Source of the DNA: Crocodylus rhombifer
Taxonomy: Eukaryota; Chordata; Crocodylia; Crocodylidae
Reading direction: 5' to 3'
Assembly (NCBI GenBank): GCA_038503035.1
Contig: JAVSML010020789.1
Coordinates: 1-64,000, forward strand
DNA length: 64,000 nucleotides
Shown here piece by piece: positions 43,594 through 55,974 of the stretch. The position numbers were made by a program, and so were the translations under genes. The notes beneath the pieces were generated by a model. It was not told the DNA's origin. It saw nothing but the letters and a program-made list of their open reading frames with translations, and made no database searches. The stretch's first letter is position 1. Each line of letters begins with the position of its first letter.

Positions 43594-46510
43594 TAGATGT
43601 CTGTAGCCCTCTGGGTCCAGGTGTCAGGTATGGAGGTTATCTCAGCATGTTCACACTCATTTCTAAGGGCCTAAAGTGTCCAAGGTGTGACAAAATTTTG
43701 TCTTCCCTCTTCTACAATGAAAATTCCTCCCCAGATTGGAGTCCCTTGTGACTGCAGATTCTGCTGCCTGCCAGAACCAGTCCTAGGGCTCTCCTGAAAA
43801 GCCAACACCAGCATGCATAGCAGACTTTGTGCTGCTACTGTGCCTAGGCTGTGTGTAAGGCAAATGAGGACAGGCTTCGTGTCCCTTTTCCAACTTGTTA
43901 ATTGTCACAGGGCTCTACACAAGCCTGCCTCCTATGTCAAGAACCTTATGAGTATTCTCGCAGATCCTTTCTATGAAAATAAGGGCACTTTTTGAAGGTC
44001 AAACAACTCCATTTGTGACAGGAACCGCTTCATAATACTACAGGAGAGGCTGTGCTTAAGCAGTATTTGGTGTGTATGGGATCATTTGCCAGCTGGGAGA
44101 AACAATAAAGGATTCTAGGAGGTCTGGACCCTCTGGTTAGTTTTCCCCTTACAATTTCGAGTAGCATGAAAACCAGATGAAAGACCGCATCTACCAAGTG
44201 AAGAAGAAAAAAAATTCTGAATTCTAAAATGAAGGCCAGTAGCCACATCATGGAATATTTGTCACTTTTGTTTATTTGTTAAAGTAAAAGATATCCTGGA
44301 AGCGGCTGTCTGGAGCCAGCATTTCATATGTAATGCTTGAGACACTGTATGTGATATGTTAATTACAAAACTTGGTTTTCTTACTTTGTTCTTTGTGGGG
44401 CATTTTGTATGTGACGGAGTGAGAAGAGTGGATGATCCAAGGCCCCCTGAAATCAATAGCAGCCTTTCCATTTATTGCAGTACACTTGGGATCAGGTCCA
44501 AAGTGACCTCCCTTCAGCTTCTGTCTGAGTGTTTAAATAATTAGATCATTGTTGGCAGCTAACAACATTTTTTTCCCTTAATACCTAAGTGCAAGTCAGT
44601 GTTCAACAGGCTATCAAAACACAAGTTCCCATTACTGCAAGAAAAGCAGCGTTGTTTAGACTCAGAGTTCAGTGTTAATTTTTTCTTTGTCTGGTTGAAG
44701 GGCACAGAAAATAGTGTAAGGGAAACAGAATGCACAGGGCAAGCTGGGTCATGCTTCCCATGTGTCCTGGGGTGATAGCCTGTTCAAGTTTTGCTTTTAA
44801 AAAGTTGGGGTGATTTTTCCATTTAGTCTTTCTCACCAGTTCTGTTCAGTTTCCATCCTCTCAAGAAGTCTGCTACTTACCCAGCAGCTCTTGTGGGTCT
44901 ATTATACTTTAGTCTCTATCTGTTTTGCCCCACCTATCATGGTTTTCCCCTTGCAAGGAAACTACTGAGGAAGTCTGTCACCATTTAACTTTGCTAGCAA
45001 AGATGCATAAACACATTCTCCTTCCTTCTTCATTTCCTTTTGACAAGTTATTTAGCAAATTCATTGGAATCCAACAAGGCTGTGCCATGAGCACTTCTGC
45101 CATGTCCTCAAACTTGTAACCTGTGGGCTGTCAACTGTGCACCTTAGCATCTGCACTGTCCCAGCCCCCAGCACGTTGTTAAGTAAACTGTAGTTGCAGT
45201 CCTAATGTGGCTGCTGGAGTGGGGCTCAACCAACAGCTAGTAGGTGCAGTGATCTGAATGTGTCCCAGCTTTTTTGCTGTAACATATACATTGCACCATG
45301 CTGACAGTTGCTTGTTTTTAGCATGGGTAATCACCAATATGTTCTTTTAAGTGAGATTCATAGATGCTGATTACATTTATTGCATAAATTACTTCATTAT
45401 TAAAATCAGGTCATTTGAGCCCAAAAACCATTAACATGCAAACTATTAACATAATTTCATAAGCTAATAAATCAAGCACAGGAAAAGAATTAAGAGGTTC
45501 TTAGTGATAAGTGTTTCTTCAGAGATTAAGGAACACAATTTTCCTATGCATATATTAACATTTTAAGAGTGAATTCATGCAAAAGCAATTTTTTCTGCAT
45601 ATATAAAACTTGTGCTTAATAATCATTATAGTCAGCCTCCAGAACTATTTCAAAATTAGTTGTTATTTTTTTGAAATCAGTATAAAGCAATTTGATGTTG
45701 AATCCGTTAGCCTGCTGTGATATACCTGCCTGTAAAATTCTTATCTTCTCATCTTTATCAAACAGCCAAGTCTGAGAATACAACATGCTAGGACAAAGTT
45801 TAGAAGAAAAATAACTTACGCTCATCTTTGTTAATGAAATGATCATCCACGGTGAATTTTAAAACCTACTCTCAATCGTAAACGTCACCAGCAAAATTGT
45901 AATTCTCTAATTATAATGCATAACTGTGGTTGTCATCGTATAAAAAAAGGTGAATGAAAATGGATTTTATTCCCCTTTCTTATGTAAAGGGCTATGCTAT
46001 TTTCCAGAATAATATGGTAATGGTCTCTCCTAGTCATTTCATTAACTATGTTTAAAATGAGTAATGCAACTCTAATAATTTGGACACAATAATATTGTGC
46101 AGGGAAAAAAATGAAGTTAATGAAAACCAGAACATAATAAGTAACAGATGAAAATGCATAGAAATCTTAGCAAGCTGCCAAGCATCCCTGATTTATTTAA
46201 CTTTTGCATGGTTTTGTCTTCCAGTTTCTCACCTACTCTTCTGGGGTGTTTGATACACCTCACCTTTAACAGTAGACTCTGTATTTGGTTCTAAACCCCA
46301 ATAAATTATAATGTTCTGTATAATGGTCACAATGCCTGGGATATGTGGCCTCTCAGATCCTCAAAACAGTAACACCAAGGCCTCTTTCTTCTCCTTGCCT
46401 CCTCTTAAAATAATGTCATTCTGTGGTCACTGCTACGTAGTGACGGACTCAACTGAGACAATCCACTTAGCCCCAAGGGGGCCAGAGAATTCCAACAGTA
46501 GGAATACTTA
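43594..46510. other. Unique AT-rich DNA, no gene seen
   Basis: No supported gene over about 2.9 kb. 45.34-46.13 kb is markedly AT-rich with many ATTA/TAAT words (TTATTGCATAAATTACTTC, CTAATTATAATGCATAA), compatible with a non-coding regulatory element but equally with ordinary AT-rich DNA. Confidence 0.45.
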
Positions 46511-46584
46511 TCCTGATCAGAGATAATAGCAAGAAATAGCTGTATCAGTTCTCCTGTTCAGAGATAATAGCAGGAAATGGCTCC
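46511..46584. repeat. Two-copy direct repeat, period 41 bp
   Basis: TCCTGATCAGAGATAATAGC at 46511 recurs as TCCTGTTCAGAGATAATAGC at 46552, followed by ARGAAATRGCT in both. Confidence 0.8.
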
Positions 46585-47523
46585 TTGCAGTCTGTATGTG
46601 GCCCACAGACCTCCAGTTGGACCAGCAAAACAGGCCCCCAACATAACAAGATAGGAGCATTATCAGGGTGTTGAAACTTCCACTGCCTCTGACCATACTG
46701 GTCTTGTTTTGTGGTCATTAGTGCCAGCCTTACATATCAGGAAATGCAAGCTTAAGAGTAAATTCCCCCAATTTCTTCAGTCCTTTTCACCTTCTCCCAG
46801 CTAGTGGAAGCGGTTGCTCATTTCTGTACTACTGGCATCCCTTGAGAAGGGGGATCATCCCAGGAGCAGTGGAGGCCAGCCAGGCAGGTTAATCCTTTCT
46901 GCCTGCTCCCCCCGAAAAGACAGCATGGGCAGCCACAGGTAGGCAGTGGGGAAAGGGAGGGATAACTGGGGAAGCCTGGGGGTAGGGCAGAGAGAAGTCT
47001 GGAATGGGAAGCGGGGAGGGATTTCTTATCTTTCAGTCCTCCAGGCCCTTGCTGGCTTGAACATGTGGCTGCTCCAAACTTGAGCTAACACTAACACCAT
47101 CACGATTTGAGCAGTTTACAGTTCAATATGTAACAAGGCCTGTAATGACATATATACCTTCTCTACTGGTGTCATTAACAATTATGTTTAAAAACAACAT
47201 CATTTATTGAGATTATCTAGTGCTACGAGCAAAAGTCTTCACTGATCTGGCTGGTACTCTTAAGCTTTGTAAGGATTATGAATTGAAGTTGAATAGAATC
47301 AGAACAATTCTATTCTTCTGAAGTCTACAAAAAAGGTCTATTTAGACTATGTGGTCAAGCAGTTTTTAAATTATACTTGGTGGAGCTCCAGTGGTTAACA
47401 GAACAAATCATTTAGAGATGAGATTTCATGACTCGTGTCTCTCTTTACAAAGTGAAAAACCTAAAAAAAACACTCATAGGTTACTCTTTCCTCCTACAAA
47501 ATTGATGGATAGGATAGGCAAGG
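46585..47523. other. AT-rich DNA with a GC patch at 46.84-47.04 kb
   Basis: The patch (GGGGGATCATCCCAGGAGCA, later GGAAAGGGAGGGATAACTGG) resembles the GC-rich dispersed repeats elsewhere, without identifiable termini. No gene is supported. Confidence 0.4.
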
Positions 47524-47649
47524 ATTTTTGTGGGTGATATCTTTTACTGGAATAACTGCATGGTGAAGAAAAGTGTATTGCATTGGAAATTAGCCTATGT
47601 CTATCCCAACCATGAAGTTGGTCCAATAAAATATATTACCCACAAAAAT
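47524..47649. repeat. Fold-back repeat with 28-bp arms
   Basis: The left arm (47524-47551) begins ATTTTTGTGGGTGATATC. The right arm (47622-47649), in reverse complement, begins ATTTTTGTGGGTAATATA. The arms agree at 25 of 28 positions around a 70-nt loop. The sequence GAAGTTGGTCCAATAAAATA followed by TATTACCCAC is a widespread word in turtle and crocodilian repeats. Probably a small MITE or fold-back element. Confidence 0.65.
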
Positions 47650-49699
47650 CCCAGTTTCCTAGACCATTAGGACCATGTTACTCCAACACTACCGATAGAT
47701 AGGATATAATTTTTAAGGACTGTCTGATGGACTAAGCTATTTTGCACTTAGCACATGCACTAAGAGTCTCCACAGACAGAGTTGGTGTAGGGTAGGTGGT
47801 GTGCTGTAAATTAAACCCTCTTTTACTTGTATGCTAATTTTCTAATGCAGAAAAGCCCTTTGTGATTTGTTCATGATAGTTTCATTTGCCTCCAAATGAA
47901 CTAATTTGGAACTGATTTTCTGGAACCCAGCTGAGGAGCTAGAATGCAGAAAACCAAATTCTAGGTAAGTATGCTTGCTTGTTTCCTTTTTAACACACAG
48001 CAAAGTCTTATAGCAGTCCTGCACATGAACAAAAGTTGCTTAGACAAACCCACTGTGTTAGAAGTAATTTGTGGATTAGCTGAAGGAAAGTGGTTTGACT
48101 AACCATGTACTATGACCAAATATAAGTGTGATCATGATAAAACAAAACAAAAAAAGGTCTGCTCCTTTCCTTTTGTTTGTATATATTTTTTATCTCTCTT
48201 CACCTTAGACAACAATACAGTTTCCTAGTCATCTGGAGACTGGCTAGATACTCTTTTTTCTCACATACAACACACACCTTTCTCCCCAAACTGACCCTTC
48301 CCCTAATTAGGGATGCATGTTTGAACCAGGGAAACTGTTTTCTTCACTGGAAAAGAAGTACTCCTGGAGACACTGTGCACATTGTGCAGCTGCCAAGACA
48401 GCTGCGGTTTGTATGCTCAGAAAACTGAAGTGGCAGAGTCCTGTGTTAGCCCTCACATTAACCCTCACAGTGCCTTAGCTATTGGCTGAGCACTGTAGGT
48501 TGTGCACAAAGCAGCAAGTGAGCTGTTGGTAGTATCTTGATGAGGTTTGTGATTTGGAAACACTTTATTTACAGGAACTTATATAAAGAAGTACTTAGAG
48601 CAAAGAAGTAATAGTCTTGCGACTGTTCTTTGCAAGGGTCTGGTGCCTAACCATGTGTGATATACTGTAAGCCCTTCTGAACATACTATGTCCAGGAAGT
48701 GTGGCATTGCAGCAGACAGTCTATCACCCCAGGAAGTTCCTGTTGCCACATGTCCTGGACAATATACGTTTCCAGGAGGATTTACTTTGTCCACAGTTTG
48801 CCAGGACTCTTAACAAATCTTTTTTTTTCTACGTTCTGCTTCCAGAAACAAGATGCATGTTTTATTTGGAGGTGTGTTGTATGTGAAAAATACAGCATTT
48901 GTCTACATGCTGTTCAAGTTCCAGCTAACTTTTACCATTTGATAATACTTGTTCAAATTATGCATTTCCCATGAGTCTAAAATTTGCGTCTCAGTCTATA
49001 GTGGCAGGGGAAAACTGATAAAGATTTTTTAACAGAAGGTTTTTCATTGTGGAATGCCTTTTGTGGGAAATGGTTGGTTTTGCTGCACTTTTCAACTCAA
49101 AATGTAAAAGAAATGCTATTGAGATTTTTTGACATTTTCTAAAAGAAAAATTATTGGTTGATTTTATATCATAATTAAATCTGTATTGAAATTAAATTGA
49201 TCCTAGTGTGATTTTAAAAAAATAAATACTCCAAAACAAAGCATTAAAACTTATCTAAATTACATTTTTTATTGATCTAATCTTTTAAAAAATTTTGGCC
49301 CACGTAAACTTCCAAGCTTTTTTCTTCTTATCCCAATTTAGGAAAGGAAAATTGTCTTCAACCCACCTGTTCTAGCAAGATAAACAAATTCTGCACAGCA
49401 GAAAACAAGCATCCTAGTAGTATAAAGCTTTCCAATTTTTTCTGAAAGCTTTATTTAATATAAGTGAGTGGATAAAAGCTACTTTCTTTTTTGCTAGCAG
49501 TTACAATTTATCAAGATACATTGTAAATAACAGATGTTTTCAAAAGTTCCTAGAACTTGGGTCATAAGGCAAATTTAAATATTCATAAACTTGACAAAGG
49601 CATCTAAGCCAACTTGGCACAAACTCCAGTAGCTCTTTCTCCTTGTTAACCTCTAGTGCCCCAGCCACTCTCCCACCCTCCTTGGAAATAATGCTGGTG
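47650..49699. other. No gene seen
   Basis: AT-rich DNA. Frames at 48.2-48.9 kb on both strands are short and domain-free. Confidence 0.5.
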
Positions 49700-49913
49700 T
49701 GGTGGCATGACCAGCAGTCAGGGGGTTAATAGAGAAGCCCTCTCAGAGCTTCCCCACAGCCACCACTGAATCCAGTTGCCACTGGGGCATTGCAACACTG
49801 AATTTGGCATCGCGCCCCCTGCAGCTGACTCTAAGTGCTGCCTCTTTCCATTGCTGGTGCCCTCTTTAACTTGGTGCCTGGGGGTCGTGCCCCCACTGCT
49901 AGTTATGATACTG
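49700..49913. mobile_element. hAT MITE (CAGTGGCGTAGC-type ends)
   Basis: The left end TGGTGGCATGACCAGCAG matches in inverted orientation the right end CTGCTAGTTATGATACTG (12 of 18 positions), the decayed form of a CAGTGGCGTAACTAGCAG terminus. The interior ends with GGTGCCTGGGGGTCGTGCCC, a common subterminal word of this reptile hAT MITE type. 214 bp, non-coding. No clean 8-bp duplication survives. Confidence 0.65.
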
Positions 49914-52124
49914 CATCTAAGCCTTTCAGGCCTCTGCTTAGTACAATACAGATAGTGAAGGTTTTCTCCCATCCCTCTCTCCTCAGGTCTGAGTTCAGGG
50001 TGGCATGTTCATGATAGACATTATTTACAGGATCAGGATTCAGTTCCCCAGGAACTGAAATGAAAATATGCTCAAGTTGTTTTTTTCATAATGAAAATAT
50101 TTGCTGAAGTGTTGATTTGTACAGAAACACTTTAAAAATACTGCACTTGTATTTGGACATGATCAGTTATGGTTATTTATAAATATTTTAATGAACAATC
50201 TCCATTTCAGAAAGGACTGAGGGTTAGGAAATATGGTCATAGGAATAAGAGCGAATGGAAGCCTACATAGGATGTGTGTCAGTTCCAGAGATCACACTGG
50301 GGAGGAAAGCATAGGTGGGTCTAGCCTGAAATAATGTGCCAGATAGGCAATCAGTCAAGTAGTGATGTTTGTTCAGGGTGACACAATTTTATGGAAATTA
50401 TGAGACAGTTTTGGATAAACCTGTATTTAAATATGAATAAACCTGGCAGCATTTGGTTAATGAGATTCTTGACAAATGGACTCAACAGTTCCATTGTTGG
50501 GATGCAGATGCATTGACTAATGTCAGCCCATTCTTGACAAATGGACCCAACAGATAATTTGTCAGGTACTGAGCAAACTCCTCCCCTCCCAGGCCACCTG
50601 CTTCAGCTTCACCACTGCACTGCACTCCCAGTTGACACTGACATCACTGTTCTACTCATTCCTGGCCACTCCACTTGTATGCAGCAACAAAGGGAAGTCA
50701 ACTTGCTACTTCTCTATTACCCGGCACAGGTAAGTTAAAAGCTTAAGGAAGCAACAACTCTGGAACAGTGCACTGGATTTTTTCCTGGCTCATGAACTAC
50801 AAACAAAATAGTTAATAAAAGGAACAAAGGGAAGTGGCAGAAACTCCTGCCCTTGTTCTTTCTGCAAAATGCTACAATTGAAAATATGCATCTAGGTAAA
50901 TGGAAGTTAGGCCCCTGGCAGACTACATTTAAGACACGATTGACCAGTTAATCACATCTTAAGTAGTAACCCGGCTACGTGGTCATGCAATTAATGGTGC
51001 AATAAAACAAGGAATAAGCACAAAGTTATTACATAAAATATGTGTAAGAGCTTTATGGCTGGTTTCCATTGCATCCTAAATTATACTGGTGGTAAGGCAT
51101 CAGCTGTTTGGGGCTCCTATCCTGAAGAGTGCATGGGAGTCACCAACACTCAAACTTGAGTGGGTTCTTGAGAACATTTTAGGGTTTGCTTCAAGATAAT
51201 GCAAAGCCAATTCAAGATTTCTCAAAAAGAAAGAATTCCTTCATACTTAATTCTCCTCTTGGTAAAAGAGGTCATGAAAAACTAAAAGGGAAGCAGTCTT
51301 GAAACCTAATTTTATTCTAATCAAATTTACCTTCCTACCTCACGATGGAGGCAGTTCTTAAAAGCTGCAAGAGATTTGATAAAAGCCCTATGCATTCAAG
51401 ATATTTTTTTCCTTAAGTCTTTGGTACTGAGCTCAGCTGGAAAGACTATACATTCTGGCCTGAACAAAATATCCTCTGATCAGCTGAAGAACTCACTGTT
51501 CTTGTAGTCACCAGTTAGGCTTCAGGTCACCTGAATGGAGCTAGACTTTAATGATTTAAAAAAACAACCCAGTACCAAGGCAGAGAAGTGAAGCATACCA
51601 CTCCTGACTATGGTGAATGCTCAGCCAGTGCATGGTCCCACTGCTAAGCAGTTGTAGTTCCAGACATGTTCAACTCCAGCACTCTCTGTGGTCCTTCCCC
51701 TTTTGCTCTCTTCACATCTAGTGGCAGAAAACCAAGCTCAAAGTGGAAATGAGGCTTTTTTAAAAATGTTGCAAGCCACCAATCCAGGTTGTCCCTTCTC
51801 TCCTTGAAAGACTTGTATTTTATTAAAACTGAAATTTGGCAACCAGAGACTGACCTTAGACATATCTCATCTCCCAGAAAATAGGATGATTCCCTCACCA
51901 ACACCTTGCCACAGCAATGGCATGGAATGTGTTAAGTTAAAATATGCTCAAATGACCTCAGGAAGAGGAACGTGCCCCATGTCATGGAGAAAGGCAAAAC
52001 AACCTATGCTCCAATCTTTGCCAATTTGACCAGGTTCTGCCCCAAATCCAGCCACTGGTTTGACTCTGAGCACGAGCCAGACCCTCCTGGGAAATTTCTA
52101 TACACCTCTAGTGAAGGAAGGGTG
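49914..52124. other. Unique AT-rich DNA, no gene seen
   Basis: No supported gene. A 24-bp word starting ATTCTTGACAAATGGA occurs at 50465-50488 and again at 50530-50553 with one difference (see findings). Confidence 0.5.
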
Positions 52125-52609
52125 TGGATGAAAAAGGATATGGAGAAGCTGGAGAGAGTCCAGAGGAGAGCCACGTGCATGATCAGAGGTCAGGAAAACA
52201 GACCTTATGATGAGAGGCTGAGAGCCATGGGACTCTTTAGCTTGGAAAAGCGCAGGCTCAGGGGTGATCTGATGGCCGCCCACAAGTGTCTAAGGAGTGT
52301 TCACGAGGATCTGGGGGAACGTTTGTTCACCAGAGCGCTCCAAGGGATGACAAGACAGAACTGTTATAAACTCCTCCAGGACTGTTTCAGGCTGGACATA
52401 AGGAAGAATTTCTTTACTGTCCGAGCCCCCAAGGTCTGGAATAGCCTGCCACCGGAGGTGGTTCATGCACATACATTGAACGCCTTCAAGAGAAATTTGG
52501 ATGGTTATCTTGCTGGGATCCTTTGACCCCAGCTGACTTCCTGCCCCTGGGGCTGGAGGCTGGACTTGATGATCTTCCGAGGACCCTTCCAGCCCTAATG
52601 TCTATGAAA
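52125..52609 (+). mobile_element. CR1 LINE 3' end with open C-terminal RT frame
   Basis: A 5'-truncated CR1 retrotransposon. From about 52131 the frame reads KKDMEKLERVQRRATCMI, then GLFSLEKRRLRGDLMAA, GERLFTRALQGMTR and RLDIRKNFFTVRAP, then WNSLPPEVV, and stops at 52524-52526. This is the C-terminal extension of the CR1 reverse transcriptase, with no stop or frameshift. The 3' untranslated part follows (GGGCTGGAGGCTGGACTTGA, then GATCTTCC) and ends in TCTATGAAA at about 52601. The catalytic RT palm and the endonuclease are missing because of 5' truncation, so it is not mobile. It is one of the younger copies in the window. Confidence 0.92.
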
Positions 52610-52835
52610 CAGAAACCAAATAATACGTTGAGAGGCGAGGGGAATTTCTTTCTCGCTCCTTCAGAGGACTTTCAAAAGTCCCAGATTATGGCTTCTCCTC
52701 CATTACAAGACATCTCTCATCAGAGACGACATCATTTCAGCCCCTTCATGGGGATACTAAATGCTCAAGTCCATGTACCACATACTCTAATTGCTTGTCT
52801 AAGGACACATTTATCCGACAGTACATAGATTCAAA
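52610..52835. other. No feature seen
   Basis: Short interval between CR1 fragments; nothing recognisable. Confidence 0.5.
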
Positions 52836-53330
52836 GATTCACTGAGTTCTACCTTGAAGCAATTCAGGTTCCTTACCCTCACTAATGTTTTTTCAGAAGG
52901 CAATTTTGAAACTTCACTTCTGATTACTATAAACCTTCTTCTGATTTATAGACAACATGGAATGACTGTTTGTATCTATTTTATCTTGCAATGATGTTGT
53001 TCTTTAACTTAACAAAACTCCTTTCCTTCCCTGATATTCACCCTGCAAGTGTATTTGCAAAGAGTCATCACATCCCCTCTCAACCTTTGTTTGGCTAAGG
53101 AAAACAATCCATGCTCTTTTAACCTCCTCTCATAAGATACTGTCCCCATGCCCCTAACCATCCCAGAAGTTCCTGTTCCAGTTTAAATTAATCTTCTATG
53201 AACCTAAGTGACTAAACTAAACATTCTAAATTGGGTCCTCCCAAAGCCACGAATAGAAATACAAATATTTCTCTTCCTCAACTTATATACCCTGTTATAT
53301 ATAACTTAGTATACCCTGACTAATACACCT
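52836..53330 (-). mobile_element. Old CR1-like LINE fragment, antisense
   Basis: It starts with TAGATTCAAAGATTCACTG. It then carries GTCATCACATCCCCTCTCAA (about 53065) and AACCTCCTCTCATAAGATAC (about 53120), which are the reverse complement of the CR1 region encoding the segment around FSLEKRRLRGDL and its upstream QRRAT part. Heavily diverged and older than the adjacent + strand copy. Confidence 0.55.
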
Positions 53331-53575
53331 TTGATTTCCATTAGTCTTTTTCATGGCTGTATGTGATCACCCCATGAACCCACTCTCCTTTTTTTGGCCT
53401 CCAGTCTGTGAGTTCCTCTCATACAGTAAAAGTTCTTGTTGTTTGTCCTTAATTGTATTGCATTATTTCTTTCCAAATTCCTTCATATTGCTTATTGGCT
53501 TTCCCCCCAGTGTTTCTCTGCTCCTTTCTTTTTATGTGTTTCTAACCAACAACTCCAGGTGATTGAAAGATATGA
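53331..53575. other. No feature seen
   Basis: Pyrimidine-rich sequence with no supported gene. Confidence 0.45.
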
Positions 53576-53878
53576 CCGTGGTCCTCAATCTTTTTTAGAC
53601 TCGGAGTAGTCATCATTAAACTTGACGCACCCCTCCAAAAATGCCAGCTCTTATTTTTTACTTATTTTTTGACTACAGAAAAGTAATAGAGCTTTTTTTT
53701 TCTGTTGCAAAAAGGTCAAAAAGACTACAACAGGCCAGAATGTTTTTAATACTGTAGATTCCTATTTGAAATCTCTGGGTTTATCTTGTTTACCACCTAA
53801 CAATGATAATACTGCATGGCAGCCTGTAGGATCTCAAGGCACTGCAGGGTGCCATGGCACTCTGGTTAAGAAGCACTG
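53576..53878. mobile_element. hAT MITE
   Basis: The left end CCGTGGTCCTCAATC and right end GGTTAAGAAGCACTG (reverse complement CAGTGCTTCTTAACC) are decayed forms of CAGTGGTTCTCAACC. The adjoining 8-mers AGATATGA and GTATATGC share five positions, consistent with an eroded 8-bp hAT duplication. 303 bp; its AT-rich interior has no coding capacity. Confidence 0.65.
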
Positions 53879-55974
53879 GTATATGCCTAGTGCAACTCCT
53901 GTGCTCCAGCCCTAAGAATCAATTCATTTTACATAGTCTTTCCCCTTTTTTTTCTGTGTAATTTTTGTTAAATAACAGCTTGACAGGTCTTAGAATTCAA
54001 GGTTTTCTGCCCTGTTTGACACTGTTTTTGATCATCTTGGATGATATGGGCACCTTTCCAGAACAGGATAAAAGTATGCCAGTAAGGGCTCAGTCACTTG
54101 GGGTACAGAGCACCTCAAATTAAATGATGTCAGAATCAGGCCCCAAGATTAAAACTTTTGTTTTAATAACTTCATTTGGATTTTCATTAAGTAAAATACA
54201 AAACACTTTTTCAGCAGCACTTTTCAGGACACCTGCAGTAATTCAGTCAGGAAATTAATTTAAGTTAGATTTAATATTCTGAAATTTGTGTTATTGCAAC
54301 ATCATAGTGCTACTGTCCAAAACTGAGTCGGCATAAAGCACAGTGTTACTTGCCAGACTTATGTTAGCATGTATGGTTTAAATGATGACACAAGCAAAAC
54401 TCTGCTCTGAAATGGACAAATTAAAGATACCAAAATATTATGTTTCCTTTTGCCAATAAGAACAGCTGGCAAGATGGGTTTACTAAATGCAGCTTTAGCC
54501 AGCAGACATAGGTTATAATTTTCACAGGCTTTGTCTTTGAAATATGGAATTAACAAAACATTCTCCCCCCCACCCCTTTCAAAATTGGAGGGTTTATATC
54601 TTTCATCTGGCGAAATTTAGCAGAAAAATGAAAATAATATCAAAGTTACAGGCACCGGAGGGAGGCTGTTAATGTGGGAATAAAGGGCATTTGGCCAGTG
54701 AAAATAATAAAAGACTATGCAACTTTCCCAGTGATGGCTGAAGCCCAATTAGTACTTTCCAACTGGAGCCACAATACTCCTTTCCAGATTATGCGGTTTG
54801 GCAAGATGCAGCATGAGTAAACTTACTTTCCTAGAAGGGAAAAATATAATTAACAGAAAAAACAAAGTCATGCAGTATTATGCTCTAAGTAAACAATAAC
54901 ATACCACTGGGTATACATTAAACAGTTGATATATGTACACCTTGGATATACTGAGGCAAAGCTGTGGCTCAGCAGAGAAGGAATGCATCTATTGTCTATT
55001 GACCCCACCGCTGGAGTTTGCTGCTGCCTTTATACACTAGTTATTTTCATTTCTTTAATGGAAAAATATAGATTTAATACACATACTTGATTTAATCTCA
55101 ATTAAACTAGTGGGTTAAGTTTAGGTAATTTAAAGTAATTTTTTAAGTTTGAAACCTCTGTTTTTGCTACCTTCCTGTTTGGTAAACAACTGATCTACTG
55201 TGCTGTTCCCAACACACCATGAGGATAACTTTGTTTTTTACTGATTCTATTAATTGAATGCAGAGATTTAACTCGGTTAATAATGACCAGCATAGTTACA
55301 GCCCAGTCATACTTACCCTAGAGTACATTCCGCACACCCTAGCAGTGGTATAAGTCCTGAAAGTCCTTTCTACCCTTTTCTGAGTGCTGGATTTAAGGTT
55401 GCAACACACAGCAAACTGGAGGTGAACTGATTGCTGATTTTTTCAATAGCATTTTAAATAAAATCTGACACAGGAGGACAGCACATTAAGTTGAAGGCCA
55501 AAATGAGGGGAAACATGTAAAAAAAAAAAGCAAGAGTGTAGACTATGGTAGCATAATAAAAACAGTCCTGCTGAGACATCTGGTTATTGCTCTTGCAATG
55601 ACACTCTTCATAAAAATGCAGGGCAATATGCCAGAAGGAAGATTGAGAAAAAGGAGGAAAAGAAAAGAAAGCTTCAAAAAAACATGGAACCAGTCCTGTC
55701 AGAGGCTTGGACCACACACCTGAAACAATTATTGACTTATAGTTCCATTACAGGATGTATTCATTTGACAGGCATATCCCACTATTCCCTCCACAGCCCC
55801 TGCCCTCTCCATCCCCTGCCCCCCCATCCCATTCTCCCATTCTCAGATCTAATTTCATGTATTTCTAATGTAATTTAAGTTCATAGTTCTGATAATGTAT
55901 GGAAACACATACAGTTGGAGCTCTTTCAAAAGTAAACTTCTTCAGAAGGGGAGCAGATCGGGAGTATGCAGTAG
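53879..55974. other. Unique AT-rich DNA, no gene seen
   Basis: No coding feature. 54.43-54.82 kb (TTGCCAATAAGAACAGCTGG, TTAATGTGGGAATAAAGGGC, CCAGATTATGCGGTTTGGC) has the mixed-site texture of a conserved non-coding element; unproven. Confidence 0.45.

Noticed and set aside
42864..43596. TAG at both sides of the Myb-relic unit as a target duplication
   Set aside because: The left TAG is not next to a matching terminus, so a 3-bp coincidence is likely.
49700..49913. Clean 8-bp hAT target duplication
   Set aside because: The flanking 8-mers do not match, so only the inverted ends and subterminal words support the call.
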